64,000 nt of DNA from Neoechinorhynchus agilis. Lineage: Eukaryota > Acanthocephala. The DNA lies in NCBI GenBank assembly GCA_051530055.1, contig CM121341.1:10230001-10294000 (forward strand), given 5' to 3'. Below the pieces are notes generated by a model. The model had not been told where the DNA came from and searched no databases. It was given only the letters and a program-made list of their open reading frames with translations. Below are positions 35,073 through 46,285 of the stretch, in pieces; within the stretch, counting starts at the first letter, position 1; the number at the start of each line of letters is the position of its first letter. Both the position numbers and the translations under genes were made by a program.

Positions 35073-36800
35073 TTATTCTAAAGCATCGTCTTCCCCATCA
35101 ACGATTGGCTTTTGTTCATTTCTGACGTTCCAGTGAAGGCAATGAGCCAATGACTCGAACCAGTCGGATATTTGATCTGAATCACAGATACAGGGGACTG
35201 GATAATCCGCGTTTGTTATTTCCACTCTATTTTCACACAATTTGGGCTTATCTTAAAAAAAACTTACATTTGTCCAGGACTGACTTCTCCAACATTATTC
35301 CCATCGACCGAAAGCCAAGCTGCGTTTCGTGCTGTATCTGGCACTGTTAACTAAACACTTCAAATAATTAAAAGGTGTCAACCCATAAATATGTACCCTC
35401 AAAACTATTCTTTGAGGCACAATTATTGGTCTGAAGGAAAGAGAATGCGGACAAATGGGGCAAACGACCATTGCATCAACGCTTGGATGTACCATGGACG
35501 CACCTGCGGCCATTGCATAAGCGGTTGAACCTGTCGGTGTCGAGACAATAAGACCTTTGAAAGCGGTTAAAACGAAGAATGCGAGCTTAAGCAGTTATAC
35601 CATCTCCTTGGACTTTTGTAATGAATCGATCATTGATGTGCATATCGATATTTGTCAGAAATGCATATGCGCCTCGGTCAATCACGATTTCGTTCATTGC
35701 TACATAGTCGCGAACAGGGCTTTCCCGATTGTTCGAAAAAACCTTTAATGAAAGACGGCACCGTGCCAATACAGGAGCATCTCCTAGAGATGAACGGGAA
35801 TTATTCTTCGTATTTTGATAAGGCACAAAAATGGGATTATCCACATTCTTGCCGAGATCAATGTAGCGGATTCTTTGCTGTACTTGGCAATGTAGAAATT
35901 AAAGCTTCGTTAAATTTACCGCTTTTAGTATAGGTCTCAAGATGGGAAATAATAATAAACCGATTAGTTCATTTGATGGAGGCTATTTTATTTCTCATAC
36001 GTTAGCATATTAAAGTTCAACAAATATCAAATTATGGCAAAAACTAAATTCCTTTTAGAAATACGGCATACCTCGCATTAGTTTTTTGATCACTGCCTGG
36101 TAATGCTTTATACTAAACGGATTCAGAAACCCAATTGAACCTGAATTGAACGGCAATACAGGAGGACAAATGCGTGGAAAGAATGACGTCGCTCTGATCA
36201 GCGTTCCATCACCACCGATAACTACGATGAAGTCAATCGTTGAGCATTGTGATTGTTCTTCTAAAATCGAGTATAAACCCGATATATGACAAAACTAGCA
36301 GCCGTTTTTTATATACCTTTAAAGGCCACTTTATCAATTTTCACAACATTTTTCCACCGCTCATCATCACTCGATATTTTCCTTAAAAGGTATTTACTTT
36401 CAGGTTCCTCGATATACACTTTTATATTTTCCTATTTTTTATAAAAGCGCAATTAGAATTTAAAAAATAATTTCGCCGCACTTTATCGATTAGGTACGAT
36501 ACAATATTCGCAAAATCGTCTATGAGGCGGGCGTCCTTTCTCATTGTTACAAACGCTGCTTGTGGCTGCTGGAGCCAATTTAAATGAGAACTCAATGGAT
36601 CCAAAATGCTCCTGTTTTAGAAAAGGGAATGAATGAAAATTTAGTTGTATTCGCGAAAAGACACATTTACATCGGTCTGTGGAAATTCATAAACTTTGTA
36701 GCACGAACAATTTCCCGTTTAGAGCACACCAGACTACGAGATAGGCGAGAACTATTTCTTAAAGGGACAACAAAGAGAGCACGGGAGGCTTCTTGACGAC
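35073..36800 (-). CDS. NADK: NAD kinase
   Basis: A multi-exon minus-strand gene converting NAD+ to NADP+ with ATP. From the 5' side: [15 protein letters not shown] and MNFHRP (~36,670-36,760), a 59 bp intron, [15 protein letters not shown], a 50 bp intron, [15 protein letters not shown], then [20 protein letters not shown] with the GGDGT nucleotide-binding motif (36,180-36,240). Next come [17 protein letters not shown] and MNEIVIDRG (35,590-35,800), a short intron, [48 protein letters not shown], a ~41 bp intron, and the end [17 protein letters not shown] before the stop at 35,073. The order matches animal cytosolic NADK. The 5'-most exon was not settled: Ser/Pro-rich frames at 36,750-36,995 run into a satellite repeat. 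Confidence 0.93.
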
Positions 36801-36967
36801 ATTTGAACAGCGTGAAACCCATGGTGTCGGTGGTGTACTCTGATTAGATATCGGTGTGTGAGAGTGGCGAACCAACGGGGGTGATATCTGTAGAGGTGAC
36901 GATTCATACGGACAATGGGTTGTTTTCTTAAAGCGAGACGACCGAATTTCGAGACGAAATGAAGTGC

Positions 36968-38065
36968 TCCAAAGAAAAACACATTGACGACTCAAACATT
37001 TTAGTCATCTCCAAAAGACGTGGTTTCGACGACAACGACACAAGCTCTAATGCATATCATTTAAGAAAAGAAAATGAGTAACAAATAATTGTGTTGATGA
37101 CAAGTGACCAAAACAACTATTCTTCCGTATATTGTTTACGTCACCGGAAACCAATTCAACAAAGGTCAAGCGTCGACATTAATAAAATGCGCCAAAGAAA
37201 AACACATTGACGACTCAAACATTTTAGTCATCTCCAAAAGACGTGATTTCGACGACAACGACACAAGCTCTAATGCATATCATTTAAGAAAAGAAAATGA
37301 GTAACAAATAATTGTGTTGATGACAAGTGACCAAAACAACTATTCTTCCGTATATTGTTTACGTCACCGGAAACCAATTCAACAAAGGTCAAGCGTCGAC
37401 ATTAATAAAATGCGCCAAAGAAAAACACATTGACGACTCAAACATTTTAGTCATCTCCAAAAGACGTGATTTCGACGACAACGACACAAGCTCTAATGCA
37501 TATCATTTAAGAAAAGAAAATGAGTAACAAATAATTGTGTTGATGACAAGTGACCAAAACAACTATTCTTCCGTATATTGTTTACGTCACCGGAAACCAA
37601 TTCAACAAAGGTCAAGCGTCGACATTAATAAAATGCGCCAAAGAAAAACACATTGACGACTCAAACATTTTAGTCATCTCCAAAAGACGTGATTTCGACG
37701 ACAACGACACAAGCTCTAATGCATATCATTTAAGAAAAGAAAATGAGTAACAAATAATTGTGTTGATGACAAGTGACCAAAACAACTATTCTTCCGTATA
37801 TTGTTTACGTCACCGGAAACCAATTCAACAAAGGTCCAGCGTAGACATTAATAAAATGCGCCAAAGAAAAACACATTGACGACTCAAACATTTTAGTCAT
37901 CTCCAAAAGACGTGATTTCGACGACAACGACACAAGCTCTAATGCATATCATTTAAGAAAAGAAAATAAATAACAAATAATTGTGTTGATGACAAGTGAC
38001 CAAAACAACTATTCTTCCGTATATTGTTTACGTCACCGGAAACCAATTTAACAAAGGTCCAGCTC
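36968..38065 (+). repeat. 223 bp satellite, about 4.9 copies
   Basis: Units start at about 37,096, 37,319, 37,542, 37,765 and 37,988 and are almost identical; a partial first unit begins at 36,968. Units 1-3 each carry the same open frame (37,104-37,304, 37,327-37,527, 37,550-37,750; 66 codons, TKTTILPYIVYVTGNQFNKG ...). Because 223 is not a multiple of three, units cannot be read through as one protein. The unit's left edge overlaps the region where the first NADK exon is expected. No known family is assigned. Confidence 0.95.
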
Positions 38066-39050
38066 AGACCCTTGTGACCGTTTTAACCCTTCGTTTCTCC
38101 CGCAAATACTGATATTCTGTCATTGTGTGACAAGAACGACGTATTTGAATGTATCAGAGGCGACGAGCACGCCTTGTAATCATGAAACGTTTTCCAGTCT
38201 TGATAAGGAAACTCGGAAGACGCAAAGGAGTATGGCACAGAAGCACTGTCCAGAATCGCGTGGTATTGTTATATATACGAATAATCATTTGGATGTTGAT
38301 AAAATAAATATTCCTTTGGTTACACATCAGGTCCGAATGAGTTGAGCATGGGAACGTTTGGTAATCTGTAGATTTTATGAACCTTGGTCGGTTTTTAGAA
38401 ATCTCAAAATATAAGTTTTTAAAGCAGCAAAAGCGATTTGATGTATAACAAATGTTGTTTTGCCCTTTTTTCTAGGGTATTGTGGTCTTTTTCGCGTGTT
38501 TTTGTTCGGAGTGTTATACTTCCATGCTAAGTTCTGACTAGTTTATATTCGCGTTAAAAATCATGGGACATTTTTGTGAAAATATCAACTTAAAGTCGCC
38601 AAGAAGGAATTTGCTTCTAGCTGTAGGGAATTTTTGTTTGTTTTTGATTTACTCCATCCTATATCCGTCGAAACAATTCTAGTGCATGTGTCAATGTCCA
38701 TCATTCTTATAGTATAGCCACTTCAAATTATATCGATTCCTCGATGAATGTTGGTATCTTTCGCCAACTGAAAATCCATTGCTTCGATTTCTGATTATTG
38801 GCAACTTGGAATACAAGACTAACTTAGGTCGAATGCATAACAATTGAACCGTGCTAACCTTGTGATTCTGTTGATTTCTCATAAATTTCCCTAGCTCTTT
38901 AAATACTAGATTAAATTGTTGATAGCTTAAATAAAGTCCTCTGGTTTTTAAAAGAAGGTTCCACCCTCTACTGCGAAGTCGACGCAATGTTAGAAAATTG
39001 TCGCTTGTCGGAACACTTCATTTCAATACACTCTTAAGCTTTTGGAGAAT
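38066..39050. other. Gene-poor stretch
   Basis: No gene is recognised. A 72-codon plus-strand frame at 38,127-38,345 immediately after the satellite (SSLDKETRKTQRSMAQKHCP) has a protein-like composition but no known motif. The rest is AT-rich. Confidence 0.4.
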
Positions 39051-39099
39051 TGAAGCACTTATATCTTGGATTATTATCTTCTCGGAAAAGGATACTTTC

Positions 39100-40505
39100 T
39101 TTTGGTGGTTTTGCCACCCCGGGGATTTAAATTCACTAATTTATTTTTTTTACCAAAATATCGGATTTAATAAATTCTTTTAATTTTTACGCTGGATTTA
39201 TAGTTTCTTCGACGCCCCTATTCATCGGCGCAGGCCAAAATGCTAGCCGCATTGCCCCGCTGCACCGCAATGCTTATTTTTTGGGCTAGGAACGAAGTCG
39301 ATCTTGGCTCTCCAGTCGCCGCGTTGTTTCGTTTCCCCAATTCCTTCACGAGGGCCAGTGCCGACCACTCCCTTTTCAATGGCAATTTTAAACTGACTTT
39401 ATTGCCTTAAATCGATTCAACTACGCAACCTCCTTCGATGGATTCCATTATCAACCGATTTCGTAAATGTGGCTGGTCCAAAATTCACTGCATGATTTGA
39501 TATGGCGGATGAAGAGTCATAACGTCTAAATGCGAATATCTGTGCTGTGAGATCCTTTTGCTGAGTCCCTGTTTGATCTGTCCCAAATATTTGGTTGGGC
39601 CTTTGCAGTGGAACTATGCTGCTGATATTTTTGGCTTATTTTTACGGATACCAGCAAGGTTGCCACCCTGACCGGACCTCACAGCACAGATATGCATGTA
39701 GGCGTTATGATGCTTCTTCAGCTATATCAAATCACGCGTTGAATTGTGGACACCAAATTGATTTTGATGGCGCGAATGTGTGACAAACGTACAGCCATAT
39801 TTAGCCATCGAAATAAGCTGCGTAGTTGAATCGATTTAAGGCAATAAAGTCAGTTAAGACAGTGGTGTTCTAGCTCAGAGGTTCGCGTGGACAATGAGTC
39901 CAGGAACACGGGTTATAAAAACCAGTTCACAGGATAACGCTATAATGTTTGTGTTTTAGATGTGGCAAACCTCGAGGAAATGTCAGAATTATCCAAGAGG
40001 TGAAATATCGGGGAGATAAATTAGTGAATTTAAATCCCCGGGGTGGCAAAACTACCAAAAGAAAGTCTAAATTTTTGTCTTTCATTTATTATCAATGCTT
40101 TTTTATGACGGTGAAAAATTAAAGGAATTTATTAAATCAAAATTTCGTACGCCTTTCTAGAAGGTTACAAGCGACTTCACGGGATTGTGCCTACGAAATA
40201 TCGGATTTAATAAATTCCTTTATTTTTTCACCGTCATAAAAAACATAAATAATAATTGAAAGACAAAAATTTAGACCTTAGGTTAAAGCGGCGGTGTTTT
40301 ATTTGAATTGTCAAAACGTTTTTTAGGATGACTGAAACAAGGAACTACCTAAAATTACCGGCGGTTTTATAGGATGTGTTTTAGATGTGGCAAACCTCGA
40401 GGAAATGTCAGAATTATCCGAGAGGTGCAATATTGGGGAAATAAATTAGTGAATTTAAATCCCCGGGGTGGCAAAACTACCAAAAGAATGTTTTAAATCG
40501 TCTCA
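39100..40505. repeat. Family C repeat, several nested and inverted pieces
   Basis: A repeat shared with 59,590-60,230. The main piece (39,835-40,370, plus) has a GTTCTAGCTCAGAGG stretch that fits an RNA polymerase III A box, a GTGGCAAACCTCGAGGAAAT segment, an AATCCCCGGGGTGGCAA palindromic core and an internal 210 bp hairpin (40,066-40,277, ends GTCTAAATTTTTGTCTTTC). Inverted pieces occur at 39,105-39,150 and 39,360-39,470, and a short direct piece at 40,378-40,495. Non-autonomous; no coding content. Confidence 0.75.
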
Positions 40506-43235
40506 GAAACACTGTTTACACTTTACAGGGAGAGATTTAATCAATTACAAGTCGCCGTTGTGTGAATCATCACATTATTATACTAATTGACCGCATCTTA
40601 TGGACTACGGTGGAAACTATGGCAATGCACCACTGAATACAAAGTAGTCTTAAAAGAACATGCGGGAGCAAAATGCGTGCGATCTTGCTTAATGTTCTGC
40701 AATCCTCAGAGGCCTTTTGGGAACAGTTCTTTGATATCGAATGCCTCAAGTTTTAGAGAGTGCATTTTTAAAAAGCTTTTACGATGAAAACCCCTTAGAA
40801 TGGTTAATAGGTTTGACGGAAACAATTTTCGAAGATTTTGAACCGGTTGAATAACCACAAATTGGCATTCAAATGTTTCCTCGATAATGGATTTTGATTA
40901 ATCTCATTAAATTTCATAAGTTTATTTTCACAATAAGAGAATAACGTCTTACCTGTTACATAGAAAAGCCAAGATGGCGAATGGAGACCTTACGGGAACA
41001 TTAAGACCGGTTCCGCCTGCCGGATATGTCAGGGGTTCGAGAGCAAAGTGCACACCAACCGAAAATTCTGCACGACATCAAGAATTAGGTTTTTAACTCA
41101 TATTTTAGAGAAAAGGACTTTGTCAAATCCTATTACCAAAATATCACTGTTAATGTTAAGGCAGTTAAAGTTTTCGAAACTAAGCGTCGTCTCTATCCAA
41201 AGAATCGCGTATTGAACCTACTTGAATGCATCGTTTTCAAATGACATAATTTTAACGGAACCATTTACATTGCTGATTCGCACAGTTCTTTTTTTCCGAA
41301 GCCATTTGCGTATACTAAGGCATTGTTGATTCCGTGTTAGATTCGCCAAAAGTTCGCGGATAAAGCAGGCACCTTGTTGACGAACGTGAAAGGTTTGAAC
41401 TTTAAACCCATCAAAACACTTTGTTTCGATGAACTCCTTTTACAAGGTCATCACAATACGACAATGTGAGACATAAAGTTGATTGAAAATCGGCGTATGT
41501 CTTAAAGATGCAGATAACCTTATAGTTCGTCTACGAAATCCTTTTCTTGATGCATGTGGAAGGCAATATTAGATTGCAAGGCTAACTGTGCTATCATTTT
41601 CTCCTTCTCGTAGTTGATAACAGATTACGAACACATCCACAGCACCGAGAATAGAAAATACCGTTTCTTGAAAATTCCAAAGTCCGGTTTATCCTTTCCA
41701 AATCTAATTAAAATCGGCACTGTCTCCGTGCCACCCGTTGTCCCCAGCTCCTTTTTGTCTGTTCTAATCTGACGTCGTTCGAGACAAAAACCTCTCTCCT
41801 TCTCTCTTCCCCATGTTAGCGAGTACTTCTACTAGTAGTAGTAGGTTACAGTCGAGACATTTAGCGTCAGCAATGGTGGAATGTCTCGTCGCTTACTCTA
41901 CTTTATTTCTGCTGCTATAGGCTCTATTGTTGTTATTATTATTATTAGCCATAGATCAGTCGCCGCTGCCCGTGCCGGAACTGACATCCTTCTTCGCCTT
42001 GGAATGCTCGAAATGAAACGAACTCGCCCCAATGAGGAAAAATGTGACTAATGTTTCTACGCTGACTTGGGAACTCTTTTGCGTGTGTTTAAAATGCGCC
42101 GTTGTAGTGGAAGGGCAGCAGAAAACAGTCAACTGATGTTGTCAGGTTCACTGGTCGTTCATACTGCAAAGGGCGCCCAACGCCTTGCAGCACAAAACGA
42201 GCATGAAAGGATTGTGTCATCCGATCTTTTAGAAAAGGTTACATTCTGCTTCCATTTATGAAAAAGAGGATGATACACCTTCGGTAACTTTTTCCCCGCA
42301 GTACAGTCTTTCAATTGTGAAAAAGTAATTTATCTTAAAATATCCGATTGATCCAAGGGATGAGAATTTTTCCAAAATGAACCACGGTGCGCGGTTGGAT
42401 TTAATTCAATTTAAAATTTAACTTAGTCTTTAATACTTCGGGAATTTTTTTTAATTGTTCAAATCGTACTATTTTGGATTTATAAAAATATCTGTAGTCT
42501 CAAGAAATTTTCAATCAAAACGATCGAATCACCCCTAATAATCAATTGAGGTTTATAAATTCAGGCTTAAAAAACCTATGAGGTATCTTAAATTCCAAGA
42601 CCCGCCTCTTCAGATGAAATTTAAGCTGCTAGTTAAAACTTACGTGTCCAGTCTGAATGATGTTATTTTCCCCAAAAACTCATTCCTTTATCAATTTTTC
42701 ATACTTTAAATTCATTATAAGCACAAATAGAAGTGGTTAATTGAACATATTCGGTGTGTATATTTAAATCTCGACTAATTCCATAATTGGACAAAGAGTG
42801 TTCATCCAAGGAGATTAATGGGACGTTTTTCTTTGCAAATGATACGCATGTCAAGTTGAAAAGCTCGTGAAATTTTTTGGTGTGTAATCTAAATAATAAC
42901 CGTGGACGTATTCGTCGATCGAATCGATCGATAAAACGCTAGTTGCAAATCGAAATTTTTCGTCGTTCTAAATTGTATAATATCCAATAGATTTTAGTCA
43001 GTAAAATGTAAACAATTTTAAGATGTCAGTGCATTTTTTTCTTGTGCAACACGAGCGTTTTGAAGTCAAATCTCAGTATGTAAAGTTGCTTAAAGTCTAC
43101 AGTGTAAAATTCTAAAATATCTTACGTGCAATAACCAACATTTTTTCATCTCGTCCCATTTCGACTATTTTCAAATCAAGTATTATCTTTTGAATTACTG
43201 CCTAATTTTACAGCCGCGTGATTGATCAAGTTTTG
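40506..43235. other. Long stretch without a recognised gene
   Basis: Short coding-looking fragments occur near 40,660-40,850 (LLNVLQSSEAFWEQFFD and SFYDENPLEWLIGLTETIF in different frames) and 41,100-41,240 (VKSYYQNITVNVKAVKVFET). These could be remains or tiny exons of an unrecognised gene, but no splice pattern joins them. A low-complexity ACTAGTAGTAGTAGG and TTATTATTATTATTAG zone lies at 41,825-41,950. Confidence 0.4.
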
Positions 43236-43371
43236 TTTTCCAAAATGGACACTTAAGCGAATCGTGTTGTAACGATAAAGAACATCTTTATTTCCAAACT
43301 TTCACCGTCTTACGGCTTTTTTAAGAAGTCGAAAGGCGGCGAAAGCTCGCTTAAGTGTCCATTTTGGAAAA
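43236..43371. mobile_element. 136 bp MITE with perfect 25 bp terminal inverted repeats
   Basis: The left end 43,236-43,260 (TTTTCCAAAATGGACACTTA ...) is the exact reverse complement of 43,347-43,371. The interior has no coding potential. It lies about 430 bp upstream of the B56 start codon. Confidence 0.9.
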
Positions 43372-43799
43372 ACTTTCAAATTCGAGAAACGACAATGGAT
43401 CCTCTATCGTCCATTTCCACGCGCGCGCCAGGAATTTAGCCTCAAACACCCAAATGTAGATGTTCGATTACATTTCCGTGCGAACCGAATTACATACACT
43501 TGGTCGCCCTCTAAAGCGGTTCGGCCTACTTCGTTGCCCAATGATTAACTGCTTAATCCTGCGTCTTCTTTTAAGAAAAGAACTACGCATGCGCTCTGCG
43601 GTACTGAACGCCTTTTCTCGTGGCAGCAGATATGAAAGCGGATTGTTTGCTGTTGCTTCAATGTGCTTGCGTCTTAGTGCGCCCCCACTACTCATGGAAG
43701 ATATTTCATGAGGGTTCTTCTTTTCTGGCAAATGTAGCGCCAACATTTTCGCTTTTCCTATGTAGTGGCCTTCAGGTTTCTGCATCGACAATTTAAGAT

Positions 43800-46116
43800 A
43801 TGTCAACACTTGTACCAGCGGTTGTTTCATGCAGTACACCACCCGAGAATCCAAGTTCTACTGCTAGTGCTTATCCACAAAGCAAAAATTCCCCGTCCTC
43901 CATTAATCAAGCACAGCATGATTCCTCTTCGCCCAGAGAGCGGAATCGTCTCGTCCAACAACAATCAACTGATCGATCTCCTCGACGTACCAAAATGTCT
44001 TCACTGTCTCCTTCACCCACACGCTCGAATAAGACGAGCAGATTTGACCCATTTACTCAACAGGAAACTGTGAAGGTGAGGAGTCGACGAAAATCTCTTA
44101 GTTCGTCAAGGTACGATATTAGCACCGCTGTCGAAGATTTCTACGACCTTCCGCAATTTAAAGGTATGTAAACCTTTCTTTTTGCAAAAATCTGTTCAGT
44201 AAGCTGCCTTTTGTGCCGTCGGATTTGGTATTTGATGTTAATCGAATGAATTATTTCACTATCTACGATGAGCAAGGAATTTAAAATGACCTTTGAAAGC
44301 GTCGAACAAATCCCTTTTCTATTAGGTTTGATCTTTAGTGAAAGTATACTTTCAGCTTGTAATGCTCTTTGATTTAATCTAGTTTTATCCAAACATAGAA
44401 CCCACTCTTCCCTTTATATATACGTATTTTTTTTGCTTAGGAGCGCTTTTTTGTTAGATTTTTAGAAAAAAGGTTTAGGTTCGATTTACGTGTATTTGAA
44501 AAAAGTTCGTTCATCGGCGACCCTTGTGTAGCCCCGGATATATCCCTTTACTCGTTTTCTAGTTTAAATATTCTAAAACTAAAAGAAAAGCAGCCTCAGC
44601 ATTTTATTGATGTTACATCCTTGCTGAAAAAGAGTTGACCAGGAATAATTTTTATCTTTAGCGATACTTTTCAATCGAACGAATCAAAAACTTGTTTACT
44701 CAAAACGATTTCAAAACGTTTCCAACCTTGCATTTAGACACGGCACCCGATCGACACCAACATTTGTTTATTCGAAAACTCAAGCAATGCAGGATTGTAT
44801 TTGATTTTTCGGATCCGACTTCCAACGTGACGAACAAGGAGATTAAACGCGCAAGTCTTATGGAGCTCACGGATTACGTTTCATCTCATCCAGAGTGTTT
44901 GCTGCCATCCAATGTTTACCGAGAAATCGTATTGATGTTCTCAGCAAACGCATTTCGAGTCTTTTCACCGAGTACAACGTCCGTTTCGTCCACGTTGAGT
45001 GTAGTCGACTGGCGAACCGTAAGACGGACATTGACTCCAGAAGAGAATGCCCGCCTTCCTCCACCAAACGCGGATTTCGAACAAACTGACGAAGAGGATA
45101 GTGTATTCGAAGCAACTTGGCCGCATCTCCAACACGTTTACGAACTATTTCTTCGAATTCTGGAGTCAGACGGATTCCAGACAAACGAAGCAAAAAAATG
45201 TATTGACCACAAATTCATTTCACAGGTAAAAACTTAGTTTTTTGGACGAAAATTCTTAAATACCTTTGTCGAAACCATCAGCTTCTGTCTCTATTCGATA
45301 GTGAAGATTATCGGGAACGAGAATATTTAAAGATTATCCTGCATAGAATATACGGAAAGTTTCTAGGTGCACGATCCCATATTAGGCGATCAATGAACAA
45401 TGTCTTTCTTCGCTGTGCATATGAACACGATAAGTTCAACGGAATCAGTCAATTGCTTGAAGTGTATGGCAGTATAATCAACGGATTCGCTGTACCCTTA
45501 AAAGAGGAACATCGCCTATTTCTGATTCGAGTCCTGCTCCCAATGCACAAGTGTCACTCACTGCCAAAGTATATAGTCCAGATGAACCATTGTTTGGGAC
45601 AGTTCATCGAAAAGGAATCCGCACTTGTTCCAGTGATTTTTAAATCAATACTCAAATTCTGGCCTAAAACCTGTACCAGGAAAGAGGTAAAGTTTTTTAG
45701 AAGGAGAACGATGTTTTTTATACGAATTGTCAAGGTCCTTATGATCAGTGAAACAGAAGATATTGTCGCGCGGCTTACTTTTGACCAATATTTGTCCATC
45801 CGAAAACCATATCTTAAACAGCTCTCTAAATGCATTGAAAGCGACCATTTTCAGGTTTGTGTTTGAAAAGAGAGAGAAAAAATATTGTCGATTCCTCTTA
45901 TAGGTGGCTGAGAGGTCATTATTGTTTTTTGACGACGAGTATCGAGCGAATTTAGTGGAGCACGATGCCGAGACGGCAATTCCTCTTCTATATCCGAGTA
46001 TAATCAGATGTATTCAAAAATTTGAATGGAACGTCAATGTGTTGAGGACGGCTCAACAAGTCCGTGAGATGATGGAGGGATTGAACGAACGCCTGTGTAG
46101 GCGGGCGTTATCGTAA
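43800..46116 (+). CDS. PPP2R5: PP2A regulatory subunit B56 (B' family)
   Basis: Five phase-compatible exons: 43,800-44,163; 44,738-45,225; 45,282-45,854; 45,904-46,116 (third may hide one more small intron). Introns are 574, 56 and 49 bp. The junction QFK|DTAPDRHQHLFIRKLKQC matches the start of the B56 HEAT-like fold. Then follow AAWPHLQ-like ATWPHLQHVYELFLRILES, LLSLFDSEDYREREYLK, HRIYGKFLGARSHIRR, GSIINGFAVPLKEEH, FWPKTCTRKE and VAERSLLFFDDEYR. B56 directs PP2A to LxxIxE-containing substrates. The N-terminal ~120 residues are Ser/Pro-rich. The C-terminus stops soon after the last HEAT repeat, so the usual charged extension is missing. An 8-residue insert (VKFFRRRT) lies at a normally conserved KEVMF site. 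It converges with SAMHD1 (169 bp gap). Confidence 0.93.
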
Positions 46117-46285
46117 CCCTCGCCTTGATGTCGACTGTTTGTGTGTGTGTGCCAATGCGCATTTGTGTGCGTGTCTCTCTCTCACACTATCGGATTCTGT
46201 TACACTTTGAACGTGAGTTTGGAACACACGTGCGCTATGTTTATTAGAAATAATAAGCCCAAATAACGTTTTTATGTTGGGATGT

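Noticed and set aside
36752-36995. Two overlapping basic frames at the NADK 5' side taken as separate genes
   Set aside because: They overlap the expected NADK N-terminal exon and the satellite edge; no independent support.
37104-37750. ITPase-like N-terminus (IVYVTGN) in the satellite frames
   Set aside because: Only about six residues match, with no downstream ITPase motifs, and the unit length breaks the frame.
36968-38065. CRISPR-like array
   Set aside because: Units are contiguous 223 bp satellites without short repeats and variable spacers, and the genome is eukaryotic.
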